Origin: Flavobacterium sp. LC2016-23 | GTDB taxonomy: Bacteria > Bacteroidota > Bacteroidia > Flavobacteriales > Flavobacteriaceae | Assembly (NCBI RefSeq): GCF_009674775.1 | Contig: NZ_WKKE01000025.1 | Span: 1-64,000, forward strand | DNA: 64,000 bases | Direction: 5' to 3' | Part shown: one piece after another, positions 42,101 through 51,826 of the stretch | Layout: every line of letters begins with the position of its first letter | How positions within the stretch are numbered: position 1 is the stretch's first letter | Made by a program: the position numbers and the translations under genes | The notes under the pieces: model-generated | Seen by the model: only the letters and a program-made list of their open reading frames with translations | Told to the model about the DNA's origin: nothing | Database searches by the model: none

Positions 42101-42485
42101 CCGTTTTTATGAAGAATACGATGAGAATTTTTATAAAAAACAGCTGAATGAAGATATCGCAAAATTCCTGTCGCCGTGGGCATTTGATACCTCTCAGGAC
42201 ATTCTTTTCGGAATTGAGCTGCACCGAAGCACGGTCATTGACTACATCGAAAAATTATATTATGTAGACTATCTGGCCGAACTGGAAATGGCGAAACTAG
42301 AAGATCCTACAGAACCCGAAAATGTAAATGATCCTGCTTATCAGGCCGGATTGGAATTCTTGCCTATAGTGTCGCCATCGAACCCAAAACGCATTCTTGT
42401 ATCCGTAAAAAATCATATTATTTCTACCGATATAAAAACTTGTAAAGAACCTAATATTCAAGCACCAGAGATATGTCAATATTAA
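39174..42485 (+). CDS. eCIS baseplate protein J-like (Afp11)
   Basis: 1103 aa. The C-terminal third has the gpJ/gp47 features (SDDTYYKRVSERLRHKNRAI, WDYEHLILQEFPEVFRVKCL, VTLIVVPD, RVSSATLNKIQNYIS, VVVKLSVRF). The long N-terminal part has a MTLFVCFLKLLELSKTRFN helical start and several beta-rich domains. It forms the large wedge of the baseplate. Its end overlaps the next gene by 13 bases, so translation is coupled. Confidence 0.85.
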   Translation: MCNNSDHTNDILFKRNGTDQGDRLNSILDPDNLELHDFDMEDWLLFTYNFARQVKFFETSDSENAAGNWQEIFDHFGLPKDIPYRKDKPYTALKQNISKTLSDIEFEGTLTPHMTLFVCFLKLLELSKTRFNLITKKHLDFFYKDILQIEKLPAKADKVHIIFELAKKSTEERIAPQTQLDAGKDAEGNKLIYETTEELIANKAQITQLKSVYNDITLKEIKASEVANSLDGKGESLKEGSQYWLPFGYTSAEEKYTELPAAKLGFAIASPLLELQEGERNIDITITFKETFTFESGPFTVNDLTDNISIFCSGEKEWLGDFKLNDTTSAISGNQLKLVFQIPKDTPAIVNYNQKILGESFSATQPVIRFLIHTENKKGHSLFRNLVTKTISDITVKVAVKEVKSLALESDTGLLNAAKPFYPFTTQPVKGSSFLINYPEIFSKKWKNVDITINWKNTPTSFQTHYDAYKSKYLTTISKNIFYQGMFMEEIVTELSANQPEDPQPKDNIVVTTPEKSKLILNSNISDLIVDSDAYFKATVSVLNKENWEEKSKETVLFTKKDALYQTIFSVAGNTYDVDKSGPIRLTLNQSFLHALYPKIYTLAIMSKIPETLIPNEAYTPFAESISLNYTAEETTNFTNETEEQYETERIKLFHEAPFGQSEEHSYLKKLARQKAVLDLNSTIASRLVPDYCNGGEFYIGLDEAETLQQVSLLFQILEGSENPLADSFTGKQKVEWFVLCDNQWKNLDNAILGNSIDNFLKSGILKFSIPKQATKTNTLFPGNLIWIKAKMHKAYDAVCKVIDIKTQVVTAEFFDNDNELSHLEKGLPAETISKLITRITQVKSVSQPFNSFNGKPQESDDTYYKRVSERLRHKNRAITLWDYEHLILQEFPEVFRVKCLNHTNNTTNSFLSPGDVTLIVVPDIINKNVFDIYEPRVSSATLNKIQNYISNLNSMHVDAVVINPEYEKVVVKLSVRFYEEYDENFYKKQLNEDIAKFLSPWAFDTSQDILFGIELHRSTVIDYIEKLYYVDYLAELEMAKLEDPTEPENVNDPAYQAGLEFLPIVSPSNPKRILVSVKNHIISTDIKTCKEPNIQAPEICQY

Positions 42486-45175
42486 ATCCACATAGCACTA
42501 TTCCTAAAAAAGTGGCCACCGAAGACGACCTGGATTTCTTTTACCTGAGAAAAAAAGGTATTGAATATATCGAACAGCTCGGGGGCAAATTATGGACCGA
42601 TTTTAACTCGCATGATCCGGGTATTACGATGCTGGAGATGCTTTGCTACGCCATAACCGACCTTGGCATGCGAATGAATCTTCCGATCGAAAATATTCTT
42701 GCTTCCGATCAGAAGAGCAAAGATATTGCTTCGCAGTTTTTTAAAGCCTCAGAAGTATTGCCTACCAGTCCGGTAACGGCGCTCGATTACAGAAAACTGT
42801 TTATCGATATTGACGGGGTTAAAAATTGCTGGCCTGCCAAACATAAAAAAACGGTATATGTCAATTGCAAAGAGGATAAGTTATCTTATGATTATAAGGA
42901 TTTTACTGAAGTTCCGAGAGGTTTTAAAAAACAGTTTGAGCTTAAAGGTTTATATGATCTCTATGTAGATTTTGAAAGCAACAAGCCTTCGGTAATTAAA
43001 AGTGTTAAAGAGAAAATAAGAGAAAAATACCATGCCAACAGAAATCTGTGTGAGGACCTGATCAATATTATAAAAGTGGATGAATATCCGATAAAAATCT
43101 GTGCCAGTATTGAGGTAGATACCCAGGCCGATGAAGAAATGGTGCACGCCCTTGTCTTACAGGCATTGGATGGTTATTTATCAACAACAGTCCGTTTTTA
43201 TTCGGTGCAGCAAATGATAGAGAAAGGCTATTCTTCCCTTGAAATTTTTGACGGCCCCATCCTGGAAAATGGTTTTATAGATACCAAAGAGTTAATGGAA
43301 GCGGAGCTGACCAGCGAAGTACGATTATCGGATATTATAAAATTAATAATGAATGTTCCGGGAGTGATTACCATCAAAGATATTTCCCTGGGAAATTGCG
43401 GCGACGGTGAACCTGATGCCAACCAATGGTTAATCTGTCTCAAAGAATATCAAAAACCGGTTATATGCTACAAAAGCGTTTTCAATTATAACAAAGGCCT
43501 GCTGCCACTCAATATCAATAAGTCACAAGTACAGGTTTATCTGGATGAATTTGAAGCAGCGAAAGATGAAGCCACCGCTTTTTCAAGCCACAATAAAGAA
43601 CTGAAACTGCCGAATGGCAATTATCTTGACACAGACAGCTATACCACCATACAAAACGATTTTCCGGATACCTACGGAATTGGGGAAACCGGCTTGCCTT
43701 CAAGAGCCAGCGTAGCCCGAAAATCTCAGGCCAAACAGCTCAAAGGCTATCTTTTATTCTTTGATCAGATTTTGGGCAGCTATTTTAAACATTTAGGTCA
43801 GGTGAATGAAATGCTTTCGGTAAGCGGCAATCTTACTAAAACGTTCTTTACCCAGGCCATAAAAGATATCGAAGGGCTTAGCGAACTGGTAAATGACTAT
43901 CCTGAAAACAATGATGAATACCTGACCGAGATTCTTTTTAAACAACTGGACAATAATATCGAAAGAAGAAATGCTATTCTGGACCATCTTTTAGGGCGTT
44001 TTGCAGAACGTTTTTCTGAATATGTTTTCATCAACAAAAGTATATACGGTACGGCTACAGACGAAGTGGTGCTGAAAACTAAAGAAGACTTTCTGAAAGA
44101 TTATAAAATCGTAAGCAAAAACCGCGGCAATTCCTTTAACTATTACAAACAGCCGAATAGCAATTTATGGGATACTGATAATGTCTCGGGTGTAAAAAAG
44201 AGGATTTCGAGACTGCTGGGTATCAAAGATTACAAGCGAAGACACCTTTCCGATTCTTTTGTTGATCTCTACCATTTTATTGATTCCGACAATCAGCTGG
44301 TGTACCGATGGAGAATCAGGGATAGGGAAAATAATATCATCCTCTCGGCCACCGAGGAGTATTACGATACCTCAGCCGCCAACAGGGAATTGTATTTTGC
44401 CGTTTTACAAATTATACAGACGCGGGAATATAATGTGGAAGAGGCCTTTAAAAACGGAATTTCGGATCCTGAAGTGATTGATAATATTCAGATCCATCAG
44501 GCCGATTCCGGCAGGTATTCGTATGACATTATTAATCCGTTAATCAAAGACGAAGACAATGCCGACCGCATTATTGCAAAACGCTATACGTATTATGACA
44601 CCCTTGAGGAAGTAAAACAGTCTATTCTGGACCTGATTTATTTCATGAAAGAAGTTTTTACAGAGGAGGGAATGTTTATAGTCGAACACATGATGCTTCG
44701 TCCGGATGTGAGTCTGACTACGGTAAATCCGGAAACCTTTTTACCGATTTGTACCGATGAGTGCAAAACCTGCGAACCTCTGGATCCCTACTCCTATCGT
44801 GTGAGCATAGTTCTGCCCGGGTACACCCTGCGTTTCGCCAACACCGATTTTAGAAACTATATGGAAAAAGTAATCAAGGAAGAATTACCGGCACACGTAC
44901 TGGCAAAAATCTGCTGGGTCGGGCATCGGAAAAATGAAATTGAAAACCCGGCAGAGAATGAACTTTTACAGCTTGAAAACACTTACAAAGCCTATTTGTT
45001 TGCTAAAACGGGGCTGAACCAGGAACAACCGGAAACCGAATTAATAGCATTTATTAAGTCCCTATCCAACCTCAGCAATTTATATCCTACGGGAAGACTA
45101 TTTGATTGCAGCGACGAAAATGAAAATCAATTCGAAAAAATAATACTAGGAAAAACAAATTTAGGATCACTATAA
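42473..45175 (+). CDS. eCIS second large baseplate wedge protein (Afp12-like)
   Basis: 900 aa. Start: DDLDFFYLRKKGIEYIEQLG, DFNSHDPGITMLEMLCYAIT, the typical N terminus of Afp12-type proteins. Another gpJ-like segment follows (ALDYRKLFIDIDGVKNCWPA). The C terminus (SIVLPGYTLRFANTDFRNYM) is typical too. It pairs with the previous protein in the baseplate wedge. No enzyme motif. Confidence 0.8.
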   Translation: MSILNPHSTIPKKVATEDDLDFFYLRKKGIEYIEQLGGKLWTDFNSHDPGITMLEMLCYAITDLGMRMNLPIENILASDQKSKDIASQFFKASEVLPTSPVTALDYRKLFIDIDGVKNCWPAKHKKTVYVNCKEDKLSYDYKDFTEVPRGFKKQFELKGLYDLYVDFESNKPSVIKSVKEKIREKYHANRNLCEDLINIIKVDEYPIKICASIEVDTQADEEMVHALVLQALDGYLSTTVRFYSVQQMIEKGYSSLEIFDGPILENGFIDTKELMEAELTSEVRLSDIIKLIMNVPGVITIKDISLGNCGDGEPDANQWLICLKEYQKPVICYKSVFNYNKGLLPLNINKSQVQVYLDEFEAAKDEATAFSSHNKELKLPNGNYLDTDSYTTIQNDFPDTYGIGETGLPSRASVARKSQAKQLKGYLLFFDQILGSYFKHLGQVNEMLSVSGNLTKTFFTQAIKDIEGLSELVNDYPENNDEYLTEILFKQLDNNIERRNAILDHLLGRFAERFSEYVFINKSIYGTATDEVVLKTKEDFLKDYKIVSKNRGNSFNYYKQPNSNLWDTDNVSGVKKRISRLLGIKDYKRRHLSDSFVDLYHFIDSDNQLVYRWRIRDRENNIILSATEEYYDTSAANRELYFAVLQIIQTREYNVEEAFKNGISDPEVIDNIQIHQADSGRYSYDIINPLIKDEDNADRIIAKRYTYYDTLEEVKQSILDLIYFMKEVFTEEGMFIVEHMMLRPDVSLTTVNPETFLPICTDECKTCEPLDPYSYRVSIVLPGYTLRFANTDFRNYMEKVIKEELPAHVLAKICWVGHRKNEIENPAENELLQLENTYKAYLFAKTGLNQEQPETELIAFIKSLSNLSNLYPTGRLFDCSDENENQFEKIILGKTNLGSL

Positions 45176-45187
45176 ATACCATTCAAC

Positions 45188-48100
45188 ATGTTAGCAAAAC
45201 TTTCAACCATAACAACTCTGTACCGAAAATTTACAAAAAATCAGGTACTTACAGAAGGACATCTTAACGAGATTGTAGATTATTTTGATGATCAGGACCG
45301 TCTTTCCAGAATTGGTCTCAGTGGCGTAGGGATCATTTGCGGTTTTCAGGTTTCTTATAATGAAACGGCAAAAAACATCTCCATAACACAGGGCAGCGGA
45401 ATAACTACGGATGGTGACCTGCTGCATCTCTATAATACAATTCCGAACGGTGAAAAAATTATTGATCTTGAAAGCAAACAATACACGCACTACAAAGTAC
45501 ACGACAATAAAAAGGCAGCCTACAAACCCTATTTTTATAATGGCAGTGAGCAGCTGGAAATCTTCGAACTTTTAACATATGAACAGCAGGCGCTTGATAA
45601 TGCCAATACTTTTCCGATACAATATCTGAAAGACAATACAGGACTGGACGTACATGACGCTGTACTGTTATTGTATATCGAATCGTATGAAAAAGATCTG
45701 GATCTCTGTGTCAGCCTTTCCTGCGACAATCAGGGATTGGAAATTATTGGCAATCACAAGGCGCTTTTGGTGAGCAAAACGGTTGCGGCACAAATTAACA
45801 GCCACGATAAAATGATTACGGCTACCAATTTCGCCAACCTCTACCATACATTACCCGACATCGTTTCCAACCGCATTGTACTGCAGCCGGAAAATTTCAA
45901 GAATTACGATGAAGTCAAAAAGAAATTTGCCAAAGGGATCTTTAAGAACAATGTGGTGAATAAACTGCGTGAGGGTTTTGAAATCCTATTGAACGGTTTA
46001 CAAATGCCGGTTATGCTTGCTTCTATTAAAAAAAACCTGAACGAATTATACAGTTTTAACGAAAACAATGTCCCTCCGGATTTTCAATACCGCTACGATC
46101 TGCTTAACGATTTAATTGACACGTACAACGAGATAAAGCTCCTGTTAGCCACTATGGATGGTGAATTTTGCTGTCCGGACCTTAAATCGTTTCCCAAACA
46201 CTTAATGCTTGGAGAAGTAGTAAAAACCGGGCCTTGTTTTGAATACCGACACGCTTTTTACAAATCACCTTTGCTTACCGGTCAAAACCTGAGTACCTGC
46301 AAAGATTGTTTGCCACTGGACGCGCTTGACGAACCTGGTACTGAAGATACAATTTCAGAATTTGTGATCGATCTGGAAGGCAAGGAAATTAAAATCTGCT
46401 ACGGAAAAAACACGGACCTGCAGCAATTGTACAGCCTTATTAAACGCTGCGTACAACTATTGGCCAACTATAATGTTAATTACAATACCATAAAAATTAC
46501 ACCGAGTTTTAAATTAGGTGTTTTAGGTAAAAAAGCGATTCCGTTTTATAATAATGTGGGAAATCACCTTATTGAACTTTGGGATTACGAAAAAACGGCT
46601 TTAGGAAAACAACGCAGCAACAGGAGTTATCACGACAACCTTTTAAATACAAAACGTCCGCTGGAAGTTGTAGCAGACCATGATTTCTATAGAATTGAAG
46701 GGCATCACGGAAAGAATTACAAAGAGGCACTAAAAACCATTCAGGACATCAGACGTCAGAACGGTTTAGGATTCAATGTAGCAGTACTGGCCATCAATGC
46801 CTATGAAGCGCAGGAAGTGATGGAGAATTTCACCTCTTACTACCTGAACAAAAATCATGGCTACGAACATAAAGCCGGTGTAGCCCCCGGAGGCACCTTT
46901 GTCATGATTTACATTGAAGGAGAATACAGCCAGTATCCGTACTATTATGGCTATGGGTATCCGTATGAATTTCCACGCGGAAACTCGCTGGCCGGTGATT
47001 TTGAGAAAGAGGGTGATAATGGGGAATCCGTTGTATTAAATCCAATCGTAGCCGACTTTACCCTGCCTTATTTATGCTGCGATGATAACTTCATCACGCT
47101 GTCTTTACCGGTAAACAAACTCTGTTTTGATGATACCACCCCGTATTACCCGTTTCATGTCACACCGACCGGAGGTTTTGTAAAGGCTGATATCGACGAA
47201 GATTTAAACGGAGGCGTTACCACAAATCAATACGGCGAATTTGTTTTTGATCCGAAACTGGTCAGCGAAGAACTAATCGGGAAACCCATCTCTTTTACGG
47301 TTAATAATTTCGAAACAAAATGCGAAGTAACCATTTTCAGAAAACCAAAATTTGATTTTACCATTATAATCACCAAATCAGAGAAAACGAATGAAGTTAC
47401 GGCCGATTTTACTATTACCGGAGAAAATCAGGAAGGCATGAAGTACGTTTGGAATTTTGGTGACGGGACCGATAGCATCACTACTACAGAAACAAAAATG
47501 CAGCATATTTATAAATATAAAGTACCTGCTAAAGACAGCTATAGTTTCCCGGTAACCGTTATCGGGGACAATGGAAATTGCAGTTTTCAGGTCAACCATT
47601 CGGTAGTTTTTGAGATCACCGATATCAAAATCAGCATTAAGACCAGATTCGTCTGCAGAAATGACGATACACCGTATGTTCTTACCATCGAATCCCCAAC
47701 CAACAAAGTAATCTTAAGCGGTGACGGTGTTTCTCAGGATGATGCGGGACAATATGTTTTTATTGGTTATAATGTTCCTGAAAATGTAGACAAAGTCGTA
47801 ATATTCGCAAATGGCAAACCTACAGATCTTGTCATTACCCTGCAAAATCCGCCGTTTGCACGCTTCAATTATGCGATAAAAGGCGATGATCTTATACTTA
47901 CCAATAATGCTGCAGATGCAGAAAGATATACATGGGATATTTCGGGAGAAATAATAGAAACAGAATCTAAAGACCCAATAATACGCTCTGTCTCTAAATA
48001 TGACAGCGGATCTATCACGGTATCACTTACGGCAATGAATAAAAGATGTGGTGAAAGCACAGATGCAAAAGAGATTATTCTTAAAGAGCCTGTTGAAACA

Positions 48101-48637
48101 AATCCATGTCTTGAAACGGTAAGTGCATTTACTAAAACAACAATTGAAGAAATAGCAAGAATAAAACTCCTTCGCGAATTTAAAAATTTTAGTACCGAAA
48201 CTATTGATTTGACAAATCAAATTGAAAAACAATTGATGACCGTTGACAAAAAAGTGGATGGTTTTGTAAATGGCGAATTTAATAATCAATTAGCTGAAAT
48301 GTTTACTGCTCTTATTTACGATACTTTACTATTAGCGGTAAGAAATGCTAAAACTGCCTCGGAGAAAAATGTACTGAGTTTCCTTGTCGAAAACCATATT
48401 TCGCTGTTTTATTATATTCTAAAATGTCAGAAACCAGACAGACTAAAAGAATTTGAACAACAGATTACCACAATTTCAACCCGTTTCGAAACACTGTTAA
48501 AAGGTTTTGTAGAAATGAAATACAATACGGACCCTAAAGGAACACTAAAAAAATTCCTTGAAGATATGGGGGTACTATTTAAAGGATTGAAATTTATTTT
48601 AAATGGAATCAAATTACAATTAGAAAATTTAGCCTAA
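45188..48637 (+). CDS. eCIS large PKD-containing protein
   Basis: 1149 aa. It begins TLYRKFTKNQVLTEGHLNEI and VGIICGFQVSYNETAKNISI, a baseplate-peripheral start seen in these clusters. A tail-like part near residue 580-595 is Tyr/Gly-rich (YPYYYGYGYPYEF). A PKD domain follows near 735-800 (YVWNFGDGTDS), with further Ig-like segments and a helical C terminus. It may be a fibre or peripheral baseplate part that meets the target cell, as PKD domains often bind surfaces. It immediately precedes the tape-measure gene. Confidence 0.6.
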   Translation: MLAKLSTITTLYRKFTKNQVLTEGHLNEIVDYFDDQDRLSRIGLSGVGIICGFQVSYNETAKNISITQGSGITTDGDLLHLYNTIPNGEKIIDLESKQYTHYKVHDNKKAAYKPYFYNGSEQLEIFELLTYEQQALDNANTFPIQYLKDNTGLDVHDAVLLLYIESYEKDLDLCVSLSCDNQGLEIIGNHKALLVSKTVAAQINSHDKMITATNFANLYHTLPDIVSNRIVLQPENFKNYDEVKKKFAKGIFKNNVVNKLREGFEILLNGLQMPVMLASIKKNLNELYSFNENNVPPDFQYRYDLLNDLIDTYNEIKLLLATMDGEFCCPDLKSFPKHLMLGEVVKTGPCFEYRHAFYKSPLLTGQNLSTCKDCLPLDALDEPGTEDTISEFVIDLEGKEIKICYGKNTDLQQLYSLIKRCVQLLANYNVNYNTIKITPSFKLGVLGKKAIPFYNNVGNHLIELWDYEKTALGKQRSNRSYHDNLLNTKRPLEVVADHDFYRIEGHHGKNYKEALKTIQDIRRQNGLGFNVAVLAINAYEAQEVMENFTSYYLNKNHGYEHKAGVAPGGTFVMIYIEGEYSQYPYYYGYGYPYEFPRGNSLAGDFEKEGDNGESVVLNPIVADFTLPYLCCDDNFITLSLPVNKLCFDDTTPYYPFHVTPTGGFVKADIDEDLNGGVTTNQYGEFVFDPKLVSEELIGKPISFTVNNFETKCEVTIFRKPKFDFTIIITKSEKTNEVTADFTITGENQEGMKYVWNFGDGTDSITTTETKMQHIYKYKVPAKDSYSFPVTVIGDNGNCSFQVNHSVVFEITDIKISIKTRFVCRNDDTPYVLTIESPTNKVILSGDGVSQDDAGQYVFIGYNVPENVDKVVIFANGKPTDLVITLQNPPFARFNYAIKGDDLILTNNAADAERYTWDISGEIIETESKDPIIRSVSKYDSGSITVSLTAMNKRCGESTDAKEIILKEPVETNPCLETVSAFTKTTIEEIARIKLLREFKNFSTETIDLTNQIEKQLMTVDKKVDGFVNGEFNNQLAEMFTALIYDTLLLAVRNAKTASEKNVLSFLVENHISLFYYILKCQKPDRLKEFEQQITTISTRFETLLKGFVEMKYNTDPKGTLKKFLEDMGVLFKGLKFILNGIKLQLENLA

Positions 48638-50296
48638 ATGCAGACTGCTAACCGACATAGTATCAATAAACTATTTGTTGAGGTCCATACGCCTTCTAAA
48701 GAAAACGCGTATTACCTGAAAGACCATCTGGACACGTTTCTAAAAGAAGAATTATTTCCTCTTTTAGAAACGTATTTTAATACGCTCGATAAGAAAATGC
48801 CTTTGCACAGTCTTCAGATCGAAAAATTAAATATGGATTTTTCTATTGCTGCTGCTATTGATTTTGAAATTATAAAACTCGAAATTATCAATCAGTTTCA
48901 AAAACAAATAGAGAAACAAATCGAACAGGGCTTTTCTGATACAAAACAGTTCACCTTCGTTAAGAATAAAGAAAAAGACCTGAATGCCTTCTTCACTTTT
49001 TTAGAAACCGGAACCCATTCATGGTGGTCTGATCCGGCAAGCACGCTTGACGTAACAGCAGAAGATCCCTTTGAAAAAATGATTGGAGACAAAGCTTTTG
49101 AGTTTAAATTACGAAATGCATTAGAAAGCCGTCCAGTCAGAACCCGGTTTATAAAACAATTATCCGATGACCAGATTTTCACTATTCTAAAAAACACCTT
49201 CCTTTTAGAATTAGCTGCTGAAGAAACGACATCGAAAAATATTACCCAAATTAAAAACAGTATAAAAACTGTTGTTGCACCATCCGGAACAGGAGTACAG
49301 CAGAGAAATCTAATTTGGGATATCGTCCTGTCAGAGCTGTTAAAGCATAACGACAGTATCCTAAAAGAAAAATTAGTTTCCCTGATGGCTTCTTTTGATG
49401 CGGTTCGAAAATACGATTCAAAATTGGTTTTAGAACACCTCAATAAGCAAATCATAAACAAATCTGTTTTAGAAGTACTCGGCAATCTTGCTCATGAAGT
49501 CCTGACACTAACCACTATTCTGGAACAAAAAGCATTAGCAATACTGCAAAAAAACAGCAGTAACAACAGTAACAAAAACACTAACAAAAACACTAACAAA
49601 AACACTAACAAAAACACTAACAACAGTAACAACAACAACAACAAATCGATACAATCTAATTTTTCGAAAACCGATGAAACTGCGGCATCGGGTACTCAAA
49701 AAGATTTAGAAATGAATGCTCGTTTACATACTAACGAGGCCAAAGAAGCCGAAATTTTGGATCCTGCTTTATTTTTAAATGACGAAACGATTCCTGAAAT
49801 TCCTTCCAATCATTATGTAAATAATGCGGGACTGATACTACTTCATCCTTTCCTGAAACAGCTTTTTGTGAATTGTGAATTACTGAATAAAGACAATACG
49901 ATAACAGATCCCGAGGTTGCCGCACATCTTTTACATTATACCGCAACAGCAAAAGAGCAGGATTATGAGAATGAAATGCTGTTCGAAAAATTACTGTGCA
50001 ACATTCCGCTCAGCCAAACCATTAACCGAAATATCATACTGCCAGAAGCGTTCAAAAAACACAGCAATGAAATGCTTCGGGCGGCTTTAGACCACTGGCC
50101 GGTCATGAAGAACTCTTCTGCCGCCTTATTGCAAAACGAATATTTACAAAGACCCGGAAAAATAATCCTGACCGGAGATAATCCAAAAGTCCTTGTAGAA
50201 CGAAAAACACAGGACATCTTGCTGGATAAGATTACCTGGAATATAGGAATCGTAAAACTGGCCTGGAAAAACAAAGTAATTTTTGTGGACTGGTAA
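48638..50296 (+). CDS. eCIS tape-measure protein
   Basis: 552 aa. N-terminal INKLFVEVHTPSKENAYYLK, LQIEKLNMDFS and C-terminal YVNNAGLILLHPFLKQLFVN, WPVMKNSS, PGKIILTGDN, WNIGIVKLAWK are the hallmarks of contractile-injection-system tape-measure proteins (Afp14-like role). It sets tube length. Residues about 305-340 are a low-complexity Asn/Lys/Thr/Ser stretch encoded by four copies of a 12-bp unit, so particle length or linker length could vary by slippage. The ATG follows the previous stop directly. Confidence 0.85.
   Translation: MQTANRHSINKLFVEVHTPSKENAYYLKDHLDTFLKEELFPLLETYFNTLDKKMPLHSLQIEKLNMDFSIAAAIDFEIIKLEIINQFQKQIEKQIEQGFSDTKQFTFVKNKEKDLNAFFTFLETGTHSWWSDPASTLDVTAEDPFEKMIGDKAFEFKLRNALESRPVRTRFIKQLSDDQIFTILKNTFLLELAAEETTSKNITQIKNSIKTVVAPSGTGVQQRNLIWDIVLSELLKHNDSILKEKLVSLMASFDAVRKYDSKLVLEHLNKQIINKSVLEVLGNLAHEVLTLTTILEQKALAILQKNSSNNSNKNTNKNTNKNTNKNTNNSNNNNNKSIQSNFSKTDETAASGTQKDLEMNARLHTNEAKEAEILDPALFLNDETIPEIPSNHYVNNAGLILLHPFLKQLFVNCELLNKDNTITDPEVAAHLLHYTATAKEQDYENEMLFEKLLCNIPLSQTINRNIILPEAFKKHSNEMLRAALDHWPVMKNSSAALLQNEYLQRPGKIILTGDNPKVLVERKTQDILLDKITWNIGIVKLAWKNKVIFVDW
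49571..49621 (+). repeat. 12-bp minisatellite in the tape-measure gene
   Basis: Four units of AAAAACACTAAC (NKNT in protein), followed by Asn codon runs. The unit is a multiple of three, so copy changes keep the frame. Confidence 0.8.
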
Positions 50297-50307
50297 TTTT
50301 AAAAAAT

Positions 50308-50883
50308 ATGGAAACTGAAGAAAAAACATTCCTGAAGGAAGATGAAAAAAACATTTTCTATGAGCAGCAACAGGCGCTTAAAAATATTTTTGACAAACTC
50401 GATTTGTCAAAAATTGCATTTGTAGGCGGAATTGCAGATTATATAAATCTTCGCAGTTATTATGATATGCCCGTAAATGATATCGATATTATTTATGAAG
50501 ATGAAGACGTTTTATTGCCCATTAAGGAACAGGACGGAATTACAAGATTTTTTAGCAGGTTTTATAATATAAATGTCGGGGAAGTTTTAGTCTCGGAATT
50601 CTTTGTCAATAATAAGAATGTTCACACGGATTATTACAAAAGAATTTTTTCCAAAATAGAACTCACGCAATCACCCTTACTTGGCAGGATGGTCTGGCAT
50701 GCTACTTTTAATGAGATGAAAGTATTCCATAACACACAGTTACCGGAAGTAACCTCAGCGGCAATGGGTCACAAATACGAATGGAAAAGACTTTACAAAC
50801 ACAGCAAAAAAGCTTCGTTATACAACAATGTATGCTATTTGGAAGAAAAACAGCTGCTTCAAACGCTTAAAAAACAATTATGA
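50308..50883 (+). CDS. Nucleotidyltransferase-fold protein in eCIS cluster
   Basis: A 191-aa soluble protein. FVGGIADYINLRSYYDMPVN and then D58-I-D60 (NDIDI) match the GG...DxD core of the nucleotidyltransferase fold (AbiEii/MNT/LicD-like). Then a helical part (RMVWHATFNEMKVFHNTQ). Its stop overlaps the next ATG by four bases, so it works with the glycosyltransferase-like protein. It has no Afp or PVC counterpart. It might transfer a nucleotide or sugar to a particle component, or be an effector itself; both are inference. Confidence 0.6.
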   Translation: METEEKTFLKEDEKNIFYEQQQALKNIFDKLDLSKIAFVGGIADYINLRSYYDMPVNDIDIIYEDEDVLLPIKEQDGITRFFSRFYNINVGEVLVSEFFVNNKNVHTDYYKRIFSKIELTQSPLLGRMVWHATFNEMKVFHNTQLPEVTSAAMGHKYEWKRLYKHSKKASLYNNVCYLEEKQLLQTLKKQL

Positions 50884-51755
50884 AAGAAGAACCAAGAATT
50901 ATATACAGCCTCGATGCTTTTCCGCTGATCAATAACCGTTGGCAGATGGGCAATAAACTCAAAGAGACCATCTACATGACGGCTTTGAGTGTTTTATACA
51001 GTCATCTCTGGTACAAAGACATTGAACTTTATGCAGACGAAACTGCTTATAAATTTTTATACATGCTGCCCTGCAGGGTTACCAAAGTGAGTAATGAAAA
51101 AAATAAGGAACTCTGGATGAAATCGAAAATTCATGCAATCGAAAAACAAACCAGACCATTTATTCATCTCGACACTGATGTATTTATAAAAAGAAAAATA
51201 GATTTTAATTTCGAAAGTATTATTCTCGAACGAAAAGAATGCGGGTATGAAATGCATTATAAAAAACAGATTGATTTTTTTAATCAGTATACGAACCATT
51301 TACCGTACTGGCATTCGAATTTAGGGCATTCGTACAGTTGTGGCATCCTGGGGTTTAATGATCTTACACTCTGCAGGAAATTTGTAAGTGCCTATTATGA
51401 TCTGGAGAAAATTTTCATAGCACATCAGGAAGAATTTATTCCCTTAAAACAACAGGGATTTGAACCGTGCATTGTTATCGAACAATACAACCTGGCTTCT
51501 ATATTAGACTACAATAACATTACACCGACCCTACTCCTTAAAGGAAAAAATATAGCAGAACAAAGCATCTATGCCAATGAAATGGGCTACAGCCATCTCT
51601 TCGGTATTAAAAAGTACAAAAAAGACATTACCGACGAAATTGAACATCGCCTGTTTAAAATATTTCCGTACTGGTATGCACAAATAAAGATTGAACTGGA
51701 AAAACATCAGATCATACCGAAAGAAGAAGCTAACGTTAAACCCCTGGTAGCATAG
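50880..51755 (+). CDS. DUF6734-like GT-A glycosyltransferase in eCIS cluster
   Basis: A 291-aa soluble protein. RPFIHLDTDVFIKR (D98-T-D100) is a DxD motif after a helix, as in GT-A enzymes, preceded by LSVLYSHLWYKDIELYADET. The layout fits DUF6734-type proteins found in Bacteroidota. There is no signal peptide, so it acts in the cytoplasm where the particle is assembled. With the preceding nucleotidyltransferase it could decorate sheath, fibre or cargo. No acceptor is known. Confidence 0.55.
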   Translation: MKEEPRIIYSLDAFPLINNRWQMGNKLKETIYMTALSVLYSHLWYKDIELYADETAYKFLYMLPCRVTKVSNEKNKELWMKSKIHAIEKQTRPFIHLDTDVFIKRKIDFNFESIILERKECGYEMHYKKQIDFFNQYTNHLPYWHSNLGHSYSCGILGFNDLTLCRKFVSAYYDLEKIFIAHQEEFIPLKQQGFEPCIVIEQYNLASILDYNNITPTLLLKGKNIAEQSIYANEMGYSHLFGIKKYKKDITDEIEHRLFKIFPYWYAQIKIELEKHQIIPKEEANVKPLVA

Positions 51756-51826
51756 GTGTTTCGAAAAATGAATCCTCTTGGGATTTAAAAATAAGTATTT
51801 GTTTCAAATAGTAAAACCATAAAGTG

